NCBI RefSeq assembly: GCF_007678255.1
Contig: NZ_VEED01000022.1
Span: 1 to 64,000, forward strand
Length of the DNA stretch: 64,000 bases
Reading direction: 5' to 3'
Origin: Bacillus sp. X1(2014)
GTDB lineage: Bacteria; Bacillota; Bacilli; Bacillales_B; DSM-18226
This document shows, piece after piece, positions 1 through 7,614 of the stretch; position 1 is the stretch's first letter, and each line of letters starts with the position of its first letter. The notes below the pieces were generated by a model, which was given only the letters and a program-made list of their open reading frames with translations, was not told where the DNA came from and made no database searches. The translations under genes were made by a program, and so were the position numbers.

Positions 1-600
1 TCCTCTATTTAACTATGCCTACACGAAAGCCATAATAATCTAATCTCATTGCATTCAATTGTTATTCCTATATCAAAGGTTATGAAATCCTGCGAATAAG
101 CGAGTATTCGGGAGAAAATCGTATTAAACTGAGGGAGTTGAAGAAGTAATTAATGATTAACGTCGCATTTGAGATATATTGCATATTTAGGGAAAACAGA
201 ACCACTCCAGTAGTTCCGTCTACTAGAGTGACTCATCTTATGAAAGGAAAAGTGTGGATAATATAACTTATGCGTTCATAGTAAAAGTGATTGGACAAGC
301 ATGGATCAATAGTAAATAAATTAAAGACCAATGACTAGAGGTAGTGAAAAATCATATCCATGATTACATGATTAAATAGAGTCTGTATTAGTTAATGAAC
401 AATACGAAGAAAAAGTGCAGCAAATGAGAAGGTGCTTCTTCAACTAACGGGTGCAATAGTTGCAAAATTGGTGGCATTTTTGTTGTTGTCTTGACGGTTA
501 GGATATTTAAGGGAGTAAATTATTCATCGTGTAATTCTGTATTTCGAGGACAAAATATGTTAAGGGATTGTACTGGAAAAGCACTCCCATTTTTTAATAA
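1..600. other. gene-poor start of window, no intact gene
   Basis: I see no intact gene here. A reading frame at about 376-447 on the + strand ends in codons reading QQMRRCFFN and stops inside the first dispersed repeat copy. It may be the tail of a decayed gene. No tRNA, rRNA or strong terminator was recognised. Confidence 0.5.
441..500 (+). repeat. dispersed ~80-bp repeat, diverged copy 1
   Basis: Contains the family core AACGGGTGCAATAGTTG, then a diverged right half. Its left flank lacks the TGTGAAAT...CACTTAAAG leader seen in the better copies (at 3200 and 15288). Confidence 0.6.
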
Positions 601-612
601 GGAGTGAAATGA

Positions 613-822
613 ATGGCTGATAAAAACGAACGCAATCGAGTCGATAAAGATGCTGGTGAGGCTGTAGGTGCTGTTGTTGGTGCGGTCTCTGGTGCTACCG
701 TGGGTCTTGCTTACGGTCCGATTGGTACTGTAGTAGGAGCAATTACAGGTGGAGTGATGGGTAACAATCTCGGTGAAGGAGCCGATGAAGCTAATGACGG
801 TGATGCGAATCGAGAAGATTAG
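613..822 (+). CDS. small glycine-zipper protein
   Basis: A 69-residue protein. A charged N-terminus (MADKNERNRVDKD) is followed by a Gly/Ala/Val-rich stretch (about residues 15-53) with repeated small-xxx-small spacing such as GAVVGAVSGATVG, and an acidic tail. This is the layout of glycine-zipper proteins, which pack as membrane or oligomeric helices. There is no cleavable signal peptide. A good ribosome binding site (AAGGAG at 599-604) precedes the ATG. It stands alone between two repeat copies. The function is unknown; similar small proteins are common in Bacillus. An antisense frame over the same DNA is a shadow. Confidence 0.75.
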   Translation: MADKNERNRVDKDAGEAVGAVVGAVSGATVGLAYGPIGTVVGAITGGVMGNNLGEGADEANDGDANRED

Positions 823-920
823 ATTAATACAAAGAGGTACATGCATTAAGACTTTCAAAAAGGGAGTCCTTTTATTTTTCTATTAATTAATTCAGCTTTT
901 TTAGGTAAATTTCCAAAAAA

Positions 921-1020
921 GATTGTGGATTGTTTCACTTAAAGTAACGGGTGCAATAGTTGAAGAATGGGGTTGCAGCGGCAGCTCCTTTTCTTGTTCC
1001 ACTAAAGGAGCAGGTTACTT
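921..1020 (+). repeat. dispersed ~80-bp repeat, copy 2
   Basis: A leader ending TTTCACTTAAAGTAAC is followed by GGGTGCAATAGTTGAAGA, a GC-rich centre able to form a short hairpin, and the right end ACTAAAGGAGCAGGTTACT. It matches copies at 3200, 15288 and 17041. Confidence 0.8.
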
Positions 1021-1086
1021 TAAGAAGGAATTCACGCAAGAAATGAAAAGAAGTTTTGAAAGCTTTTTTGTAAATGACAATACATA

Positions 1087-1638
1087 ATGTCGTTTCCATT
1101 CAATTGCATTACTGAGTTCATTTTTGTTGAAACTGAAATGGCTCCATCAGATGTTATTTTAATTCCTGGTGCGAGTGAGACTCAACTAATGGAAAATGCC
1201 GTATCTTTATATCAACAGGGACTTGCACATTACATATTACCGTCATGGGGTTAACCCAAGTTTAGAATCCATAGATTGGGAATTCTTAAGAAATATTGGA
1301 ATTACAGGCGAGACTCCTCAAGAATCCATTTTAAAGGAATATATGGAAATGAGTATATTTGAAAAGGCAAGTTTCTGCTTGGATGTTCTTGGAACAATGG
1401 AATACACCCGAAAAAGGTCATATTGGTATGTAAAGCATACCATTCCCGCAGAGCATTATTTTCTTATCAAACGGCGTTTACAAAAGAAACTGAATACTTT
1501 GTTTCGCCCATAATTGACAGGACTGAAATAACTAAGGAAAACTGGTTTTTATCTGAAGAAAGGATATAACGTGTAATGAAAGGGGCTGAGAAAATCGGTA
1601 AATACTTCGGTCCTCATTTTCCTAACTGGGTGAAATAA
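1087..1638 (+). pseudogene. decayed YdcF/DUF218-family protein
   Basis: The translation reads as a YdcF-type (DUF218) protein when frames are joined: MAPSDVILIPGASETQL from frame 1, then VNPSLESIDWEFLRNIGI in frame 2, then VILVCKAYHSRRALFSYQ back in frame 1, ending with IGKYFGPHFPNWVK. The CKAYHSRRA segment is a family hallmark. Lesions are a frameshift near 1243, a second near 1414 and a TAA stop at 1567-1569 where the family usually has a charged residue. The 105-residue open frame at 1196-1513 is only the middle part. DUF218 proteins act on phosphorylated or lipid-linked small molecules, but this copy should be inactive. Confidence 0.75.
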
Positions 1639-1772
1639 ACCACGAATCTATAGATGGTGATCTAGTTTTTCTTATTGCACTGAACTTTTTTAAAAAAAGT
1701 AATACACGTCCAATCTCCTCTGTCCACTTTTACATAGATTATAAAGTGAAATTTATAAGAGGGAGGAATAGA

Positions 1773-3026
1773 TTGGACATGATGCATTCAAAAAACGTCA
1801 ATAATGATATAAACGTAAAGAAAGAAAAATTAAAAGACCTAAAAGTAAGTATTATAATGCCTTCGTACAATAAATACGATTATGTTTCCCTTTCGCTGTA
1901 TTGTTTGAACAAGCAAACCTTTAGTCGTGCTGATTATGAAGTAATTTTAGTAGATGATTGCTCGACGGATAATACACACTTAATTCTAGAGGAATTCAAT
2001 CCTTTATTTAATTTTAAGTATATACGCCCAAAAAAAAATATTGGAAGATCTAAAGCACGTAACCTTGGTTTAAGGTATGCAAAAGGAGATATCATCATTT
2101 TTCTGGATGCTGAAATGCTTACAGAACCCGACTTTATTGAAAATCACTTTAGGCATCATCAGAACGAGGAAAATTTAGTTGTTTGTGGAGCAATGCACTA
2201 TCGGGGAATATACACGTTTCTAACATCTAAATATAATCAAAATCAATGGAGTCATATAAATTCCTTTGTAGGCAACGATTCTTTCTTTAAATTTTCGTAT
2301 AAAAATTATATCCAAAATCATCCTGGCTCGGATAGCCTTTATCCACTTATTACCAATAAAAACATCGACGATTATAGCTATAAAAGACTTTCGTTTCCGA
2401 ACTGGTATTTTACTAACATGCTAAACACGGGTTTACGTGATTTTGGTTCAGACCTAAGGAATTATACACTTCCCTATATTGCGTTTTTAACAGGGAATGT
2501 TTCGGTGCATCGAAAGCAATTGGAAAAAACGGGATATTTTGATGAGTCCTTCCAAGGATATGGTGCAGAGGACTGGGAGTTGGGTTACCGATTGTATAAA
2601 GAAAGTGCACGCTTTATCCTGGACCCTAAATGTTTTTCTTATCACCAGGAACATCCCGTTTCCCCAAGCAATTTCCAGGAAGCAATGGGCAACTTATACA
2701 AATTTATGAAAAAACATCCTCATTTTGATGTATTGTCTCTTGCCCTTGAACATAAGCCAGGACTTACTTTTACGCAAATCCACTATGTAGTTAGCCAATA
2801 TAATGAACTTTCTAACCTTTACCCTGATGATTTAAAAGAATTCAAACAAACACTATGCGATATGTTGTTAAAACTAGTAAAAAGATTGAAGAACAACAAA
2901 CCTGTAGAAAATTTGCATGATACAGATATTCATAAAGCCAAAATTCTTATACAACAACTTAAGTCCGTGAGAGATAATCAGTTGTATGCTCTTGCGGATA
3001 CCTTTGAGGAATTGTTTAAACTATAG
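1773..3026 (+). CDS. family 2 glycosyltransferase with galactosyltransferase-type C-terminus
   Basis: Transfers a sugar from an activated donor; the acceptor is unknown. About 417 residues. The N-terminal GT-A fold shows SIIMPSYNKYD, then the nucleotide-binding VDDCSTDN (about residue 60) and the metal site DAEM (about 107). The C-terminal part has GNVSVHRKQLEKTGYFDES followed by GYGAEDWELGYRL, the GT7-type acceptor module that supplies the ED-x-E catalytic acid. An upstream in-frame GTG at 1746 lies before the ribosome site GGGAGG (1761-1766), so TTG at 1773 (6 nt spacing) is the likely start; ATG 1779 is the alternative. It is monocistronic and far from the polysaccharide locus. It resembles spore-surface glycosyltransferases such as CgeD, but that link is inference. 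Confidence 0.85.
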   Translation: MDMMHSKNVNNDINVKKEKLKDLKVSIIMPSYNKYDYVSLSLYCLNKQTFSRADYEVILVDDCSTDNTHLILEEFNPLFNFKYIRPKKNIGRSKARNLGLRYAKGDIIIFLDAEMLTEPDFIENHFRHHQNEENLVVCGAMHYRGIYTFLTSKYNQNQWSHINSFVGNDSFFKFSYKNYIQNHPGSDSLYPLITNKNIDDYSYKRLSFPNWYFTNMLNTGLRDFGSDLRNYTLPYIAFLTGNVSVHRKQLEKTGYFDESFQGYGAEDWELGYRLYKESARFILDPKCFSYHQEHPVSPSNFQEAMGNLYKFMKKHPHFDVLSLALEHKPGLTFTQIHYVVSQYNELSNLYPDDLKEFKQTLCDMLLKLVKRLKNNKPVENLHDTDIHKAKILIQQLKSVRDNQLYALADTFEELFKL

Positions 3027-3063
3027 TAGGAAGATCTTAAATGTTTGAAACACCTTAAAGAAA

Positions 3064-3189
3064 TGTCATTTAAAAAGAAAATACTGTATGTGGTAGTGCT
3101 AATTATATTCTCATGTCTTTCACCAATGTATACAGTAGGCTTTACTAAAAAAGGTTCTTTATACTTGGACACATCTTTAACGGGGTAAT
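3064..3189 (+). CDS. short exported peptide or truncated gene
   Basis: An open frame of 41 codons starting MSFKKKILYVVVLIIFSC, which looks like a signal peptide, with the last residues SLYLDTSLTG. It follows the glycosyltransferase by 37 nt and ends 11 nt before a dispersed repeat copy. The ribosome binding site is weak. It may be the N-terminal stub of a secreted protein cut when the repeat region arose. Confidence 0.3.
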
Positions 3190-3199
3190 AAATAAAAGT

Positions 3200-3300
3200 T
3201 TGTGAAATGTTGTACTTAAAGTAACGGGTGCAAGAGTTGAAGAATGGGGATTGCGGCGGCGATCCTTATTTTGTTATTCAGCTAACGGGGCAGGTTAGTG
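3200..3300 (+). repeat. dispersed ~80-bp repeat, copy 3
   Basis: The leader TGTGAAATGTTGTACTTAAA is followed by the core GTAACGGGTGCAAGAGTTGA, a GC-rich centre, and the right end CTAACGGGGCAGGTTAGTG. This is one of the best-preserved copies. Confidence 0.8.
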
Positions 3301-3571
3301 CAATAAGTTTTCTTAGAATTTTTGATATATGGATAGTTAGGATTTATAATGATTGAATTTTGTCTATTTTTGTAATGTTTTGATATCTTTTGTAGAAACT
3401 ATTTTTATTTTTCTTAATATAATCCATAATATTTTTGGTAGGATTCCAATCTTTTATGGAAATGGGAAAATTGAAATATTAAAAAAATATAATCTAAAGT
3501 GGTCCCAATGGAGGAATGACTGATCTTGCAAGAATAAAATAGTAACAAGAATAATTTTTTTTACACCAATC

Positions 3572-3608
3572 GGGACATTTTATGTCTATGTAGGACGAAT
3601 AGTGTCCC
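3572..3608. promoter_or_regulatory. inverted repeat upstream of gapN
   Basis: Arms GGGACA and TGTCCC are separated by 25 nt, about 57 nt before the gapN start codon. It could be a regulator site or a weak leader hairpin; no known operator was recognised. Confidence 0.35.
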
Positions 3609-3665
3609 AACTCATTTTGTTGCAATATATTCAAAATATATTAAAAAATTCAAGGAGGATTTATT

Positions 3666-5120
3666 ATGCCAACAAACGTATTATCCTTAACAACTTATCC
3701 TTTTTATATAAATGGGGAATGGAGAGAAAGTAAGTCTGGTGAAACAATTAAAATCACGTCACCTTATCTTTATGAAGTGCTTGGAGAAGTACAGGCAATT
3801 ACAACTGAAGAGGTAGATGAGGCAATTTATTATGCTCATACAGCCCAAAAAAATTGGGCAGATACTTCACTTCAAGAACGGGCAAAATTTTTGTATCAAT
3901 GGGCAGATGAATTAGAAAACATGCAAGAGGAAATTGCTGAAATCATCATGAAAGAAGTTGGGAAAAGTTTTACTGATGCAAAGAGTGAAGTCGTACGTAC
4001 TGCCGGTTTCATTCGTTACACGGTAGAAGAAGCGATGCATATGAAAGGAGAGAGTTTAAAGGGAGATAGCTTCCCAGGCGGTTCTAAGTCTAAGATTGCG
4101 ATTGTTGATCGTGTTCCACTTGGAATAGTCCTAGCCATCCCTCCCTTTAACTATCCGGTCAATTTAGCTGCTGCTAAACTGGCACCTGCACTTATTTCCG
4201 GGAATGCAGTCATCTTTAAACCTGCTACACAAGGCGCGATCAGCGGGATAAAAATGATTGAGGCTCTTCACAAAGCAAACTTTCCAAAAGGTCTTGTCAA
4301 TATCGTGACAGGTCGTGGTTCGGTTATTGGTGATTACTTGGTGGAGCATAAAGGAATTAATATGATTTCCTTTACAGGTGGAACAAATACCGGAACTCGC
4401 TTAGCGAAAAAAGCGGGCATGATTCCACTTGTACTTGAGCTTGGTGGGAAAGATCCTGGTATTGTGCGTGAAGATGCTGATTTAAATGAAGCGGCGAAAC
4501 ATATTATCAGCGGTGCATTTTCTTATTCCGGTCAGCGTTGCACAGCGATTAAACGCGTATTAGTTCATGACAGTGTTGCGGACGAGCTTGCTTCGATTTT
4601 AAAAGAAGAAATTGAAAAACTGGTGGTAGGTTCCCCGGAAGACGGCAGCACGGTTGTCCCGTTAATTGATACACAGTCTGCTGACTTTGTTCAAGGATTA
4701 ATTGAGGATGCCATAGAAAAAGGCGCAACCCTTGTAACAGGAAATAAGCGTGAACACAATTTAATTTACCCTACTCTTCTTGATCATGTGACAGAAGACA
4801 TGACCGTAGCTTGGGAGGAACCGTTCGGACCTGTGCTTCCAATAATCCGTGTATCCTCTGATGAAGAAGCGATCAATATTGCGAATGAATCTGAATTTGG
4901 CTTACAGGCAAGTGTCTTTACCAAAGATATTAATAAAGCATTTGCGATTGCGAATAAAATTGAAACAGGCTCAGTTCAAATAAACGGTCGTACCGAACGC
5001 GGCCCGGATCATTTCCCATTTATCGGTGTAAAAGGATCCGGAATGGGTGCGCAAGGTATCCACAAGAGCATTGAATCGATGACGCGTGAAAAAGTAACTG
5101 TATTAAATCTTACTTATTAA
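3666..5120 (+). CDS. gapN: NADP-dependent glyceraldehyde-3-phosphate dehydrogenase (non-phosphorylating)
   Basis: Oxidises glyceraldehyde-3-phosphate directly to 3-phosphoglycerate with NADP, giving NADPH in the cytosol and bypassing the ATP-forming step. The 484-residue length is typical for GapN. The aldehyde dehydrogenase core is complete: IPPFNYPVNLAAAKLAPAL (substrate pocket and Rossmann entry), FTGGTNTGTRLA, the general base in LELGGKDPG (about residue 258), the catalytic cysteine in SGQRCTAIKRV (about 290) and EEPFGPVLP. The C-terminal GRTERGPDHFPF segment is the GapN signature that separates it from other family members. The start is fixed by AAGGAGG at 3652-3658. It is monocistronic, with a terminator right behind it. 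Confidence 0.92.
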   Translation: MPTNVLSLTTYPFYINGEWRESKSGETIKITSPYLYEVLGEVQAITTEEVDEAIYYAHTAQKNWADTSLQERAKFLYQWADELENMQEEIAEIIMKEVGKSFTDAKSEVVRTAGFIRYTVEEAMHMKGESLKGDSFPGGSKSKIAIVDRVPLGIVLAIPPFNYPVNLAAAKLAPALISGNAVIFKPATQGAISGIKMIEALHKANFPKGLVNIVTGRGSVIGDYLVEHKGINMISFTGGTNTGTRLAKKAGMIPLVLELGGKDPGIVREDADLNEAAKHIISGAFSYSGQRCTAIKRVLVHDSVADELASILKEEIEKLVVGSPEDGSTVVPLIDTQSADFVQGLIEDAIEKGATLVTGNKREHNLIYPTLLDHVTEDMTVAWEEPFGPVLPIIRVSSDEEAINIANESEFGLQASVFTKDINKAFAIANKIETGSVQINGRTERGPDHFPFIGVKGSGMGAQGIHKSIESMTREKVTVLNLTY

Positions 5121-5147
5121 TCTAAAATTGTAACTTTAATTCCTAAT

Positions 5148-5174
5148 AGAGGGGCCTTGTTGGCCCTTCTTTGT
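5148..5174 (+). terminator. Rho-independent terminator of gapN
   Basis: Stem GGGGCC / GGCCC with a TTGTT loop, followed by a T-rich tail, 30 nt after the gapN stop. Confidence 0.75.
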
Positions 5175-5265
5175 TAATTTCCCTTGGAAGCTTTAAAAGC
5201 AATATACGTTGCATTGGCACCAGAAATTCCAGGGGTTCCACCAAATAAAAGGAGTTGGAAGATTT

Positions 5266-5451
5266 ATGAAGAATACTAATAGCCTTACTATAGAGGAATT
5301 AGAAAGACGAATTGCTCATTTTGAGGATCGTCTTAAGGATTTTATTATTACCGAGGAACAAATTGAGTTGATCAAAGAAAGGTTAAGGGAACTAAAAAAC
5401 GCAAAAGAGTGTTTATCATCGGAATGGGGTCGGTACCTGCCAGTCAAGTAG
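5266..5451 (+). CDS. small coiled-coil protein of unknown function
   Basis: 61 residues from the ATG that follows the ribosome site AAAGGAG (5248-5254). The open frame extends upstream to 5209, but that part lacks a ribosome site. The sequence (TIEELERRIAHFEDRLKDF, then ELIKERLRELKNAKE) is a charged, heptad-like helix with no cysteine pair or membrane segment. Its 3' end overlaps, in another frame, a stretch resembling a thiolase, so the locus may be a patchwork of remnants. No function is proposed. Confidence 0.45.
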   Translation: MKNTNSLTIEELERRIAHFEDRLKDFIITEEQIELIKERLRELKNAKECLSSEWGRYLPVK

Positions 5452-5492
5452 CGTTACAGAAAGCAGGGCTTAGTATTCAGAAAATTGATTTA
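5409..5492 (+). pseudogene. thiolase fragment
   Basis: One frame reads VFIIGMGSVPASQVALQKAG followed by LSIQKIDL. This matches the conserved segment of acetyl-CoA acyltransferases just before the NEAFA motif (usually G-M-G-x-VPA-x-x-x-AL-x-KAGL). The NEAFA region and the rest are absent, and a stop follows about 45 nt later. It is a remnant only. Confidence 0.5.
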
Positions 5493-5675
5493 CCCCTTAA
5501 AGTACTTTATTCATTGATCTTAAAAGGAATAAGTCGGTAATTGATTATATAGATGAAAATGGTTAGACATCTCAATATTTTGTATAACAAATTTAATCCG
5601 CTCCTAAAAAACATTTTAAAGCGGGGACATGCATTATCAATCTTTCTGGCTCGATTTTTTGTAAATCAATAAGAG

Positions 5676-5873
5676 GTGAGTAGACTGAAAACAAGACAAG
5701 AGATACTTGGAGAGTTGAAAACAGAATTGCTACGGATTGGTTCAACCAACCAAAGGGATTATGATTTGTTGAAGAGGAAAGGACAAGTTTATAGTACAAC
5801 CATTTGTCGCAGGTTAAAGTTAAGCTGGCCTGAAGTCGTCAATCAAACTGGATTAAAGTTTTTTTCTACATAG
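5676..5873 (+). CDS. small DNA-binding-like protein (HNH-associated repeat type)
   Basis: 65 residues reading through one unit of the kind found beside HNH and homing endonucleases: TRQEILGELKTELLRIGSTN, then QRDYDLLKRKGQVYSTTICRRL and KLSWPEVVNQTGLK. The pattern (LG... RDY ... S.TI.RR. .SW.E.V...GL) fits the homing-endonuclease-associated helical DNA-binding repeat. The start is uncertain: GTG 5676 sits inside the AAGAGGTG ribosome site. It is a lone unit without a nuclease domain, so it may be a fragment or a stand-alone DNA binder. Confidence 0.45.
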   Translation: MSRLKTRQEILGELKTELLRIGSTNQRDYDLLKRKGQVYSTTICRRLKLSWPEVVNQTGLKFFST

Positions 5874-5893
5874 AAGGAGCATTGGATAAGTCC

Positions 5894-6016
5894 AATGTTT
5901 ATTCTTCCTGAGTACCAAAGTAAAGGTATAGCGCAGAAAGCATCATTTCAGTTGAGAAAATGTTTATCAAAGCTACTAGTTGGGAATTAGCTACAATTTT
6001 AGAAGAAGAAGAATAT
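5894..6016 (+). pseudogene. GNAT acetyltransferase fragment
   Basis: One frame reads MFILPEYQSKGIAQKA, the acetyl-CoA-binding motif A of GNAT N-acetyltransferases (Q/R-x-x-G-x-A). A shifted frame from 5958 continues MFIKATSWELATILEEE, matching the following strand and helix of these enzymes. The N-terminal half and the C-terminal end are missing. Confidence 0.6.
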
Positions 6017-6232
6017 ATTAAGAGCGTGTTTGGATTAATCTTTTTTTCAAAAAAGCTCTTTCTTTTTGTTTGTTAAACAAGGTTATTAGGTTCAATTGAT
6101 CAAACATTAGTAAGTTACCTAACACTTGGCTGCACCTTAATGTTTCATTGCTATTAATACCTGTACTATTTTTTCATCAGGATTTGGCAAAGAGATTTAT
6201 TCAAACGTTACAGGTTAATTTAGGGAATGTAG

Positions 6233-6264
6233 ACAGCGATGGTATATGCTATTCGCTGTTTTTT
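6233..6264 (+). terminator. terminator-like hairpin
   Basis: ACAGCGAT pairs with ATTCGCTGT around a short loop and is followed by six T. The gene it served is probably the decayed acetyltransferase region. Confidence 0.55.
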
Positions 6265-6449
6265 CTTGGGGGAAATTTTTTCGAAATGGAGCATAAGGCC
6301 ATGAGGTAGGTGTTTCATATCGTGGAGGAAGGCTGGGGGCGCTGACAAGAGCGCCATTTCATGTCTTGCGGGGAATCGAAATGTACCTAGGAAAATCATA
6401 TGACTCAAATTATTTTTCTAGTAAATCATTTTAACCGGCCCCATATATT

Positions 6450-7109
6450 CTATATCATATCGATATGAGTTATTTTCCAATGATCATTCTTAATCAGGTG
6501 CTCTAAGCTATCTTTGTCTTTATTCTTAAAGTAATCAATAATTTGTTTATGCTGTTCATTCATTTGTTCTAATACTGTAAAGAGTTTTTCTTCGTCTTTA
6601 CTTAAATAAATCTGCCTAACAAAACTATTCTGTAAAGAATCAAGAAGATCAATTAATGTAGAGTTGTAACACTTATCAATGTATACTTTATGGAATTGGT
6701 TTTGGTATTTTTGATAATCTGTATAATTTTTCTGAGAAATGGAAAGGTCGATTTTCCTAACCAACTCTTCCATTAGTTCCATGTCATCTTCGGTCAAATT
6801 GTCCAGAGCTAAAGTGGCTGCAAAGGCATCTAGTACACCAACAACACTAAAAACATCGAGCTTTTTCTTGGTATCAATTTCTTTAACGATAAATCCTCTT
6901 CGAGGAAAGAACTCTAGTAAATTTTCAGAAGCTAGTTGGATTAAGGCTTCCCTCACAGGTGTTCTGCTTACTTCTAATTTCTCGCTTAGTGCTATTTCGT
7001 TTATCTTTTGATTGGGAAGTAATGTTCCATTCTGAATTTCTGTGGCTATATAATCGTATACATGATCTTTTAATGATCGGTACCTCTTTTTGATAGTTAT
7101 TCCCCCCAA
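6450..7109 (-). CDS. GntR/FadR-family transcriptional regulator (FCD domain)
   Basis: A one-component regulator that binds DNA as a dimer and responds to a small ligand. The N-terminal winged helix (residues about 10-75) shows VYDYIATEIQNGTLLPNQKI, then LSEKLEVSRTPVREALIQLA and FPRRGFIVKEI, the GntR signature. The C-terminal all-helical FCD domain (about 85-215) has the metal/ligand-type histidines QFHKVYIDKC and EQHKQII. It is divergent from the PLP enzyme operon, and a perfect 22-bp palindrome lies between them, so it is probably that operon's regulator. The start is uncertain: the open frame begins at TTG 7109, which overlaps the only G-rich ribosome site (7102-7107); in-frame ATA 7100 or ATC 7094 would be better spaced. 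Confidence 0.85.
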   Translation of the reverse strand: MGGITIKKRYRSLKDHVYDYIATEIQNGTLLPNQKINEIALSEKLEVSRTPVREALIQLASENLLEFFPRRGFIVKEIDTKKKLDVFSVVGVLDAFAATLALDNLTEDDMELMEELVRKIDLSISQKNYTDYQKYQNQFHKVYIDKCYNSTLIDLLDSLQNSFVRQIYLSKDEEKLFTVLEQMNEQHKQIIDYFKNKDKDSLEHLIKNDHWKITHIDMI

Positions 7110-7614
7110 AGTTAAAAAAAGTGGAAATTCTTGCTTTTTATATTAGCATGAGCACCCAAATTCTTCAATATCTCTTCAATATCGTCCCAAAGTAACTCAT
7201 TATCCTTTTTAAATCTATTGTATCCAATTCTAATATGTTATGAATCAATTTATATTAGATTCTTATTTTTGGAAAATTAAAAGAATAGGGAAGAAGCGGA
7301 CGGTGTTTTTTTAGACAAGCCAATACAAATAAATCTTAATTATTAAAACTAAACAGTTAAATTTTAAAATTTAACATTGAAAATGGAAAAGGTCCATTAT
7401 ATAATCTTCATAGAGATATTTTTCAGATAATTCAGTGTATTATACAATATATTGTATAATTTAAAGTGTCTTAGTAAGAAGGTGTCCAAAGTACGAACCA
7501 CATTAAAAATAAGATGTGTAAAAAATTTAGTGTAAAGAGGGATTTTTTTAATGAAATTTAGTGGGGATACAAAAGGACATTTTCAAAGTTATAAAAATGA
7601 GAGGTGGTAGAAAC
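7110..7614. other. divergent regulatory region
   Basis: About 500 bp between the gntR gene and the PLP enzyme operon. It is very AT-rich and contains the palindrome at 7440-7461. No other gene or riboswitch was recognised. Confidence 0.6.
7440..7461. promoter_or_regulatory. perfect 22-bp palindrome, probable GntR operator
   Basis: Half-site ATTATACAATA followed by its exact inverse. FadR-type GntR regulators commonly bind A/T-rich palindromes built on TTGTATACAA-like cores. It lies between the divergent regulator and the operon and overlaps plausible -10 sequences. Confidence 0.6.

Larger units (their letters stand above)
3190..3665. other. intergenic region before gapN
   Basis: Holds dispersed repeat copy 3 (3200-3300), then AT-rich DNA without a credible gene, and an inverted repeat just upstream of gapN (3572-3608). 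Confidence 0.6.
5880..6449. other. decayed intergenic region
   Basis: Contains the remains of an acetyltransferase (5894-6016) and a terminator-like hairpin (6233-6264). The rest shows no credible gene; an antisense frame at 6220-6408 has no ribosome site. Confidence 0.5.

Noticed and set aside
520..858. 112-codon minus-strand frame over the glycine-zipper gene
   Set aside because: Antisense to a gene with a good ribosome site; composition is Ser/Thr/His-rich as expected from a reverse frame.
5187..5248. Second thiolase piece (frame reading KAIYVALAPEIPGVPPN)
   Set aside because: Similarity to the thiolase substrate loop is too vague to support without a search.
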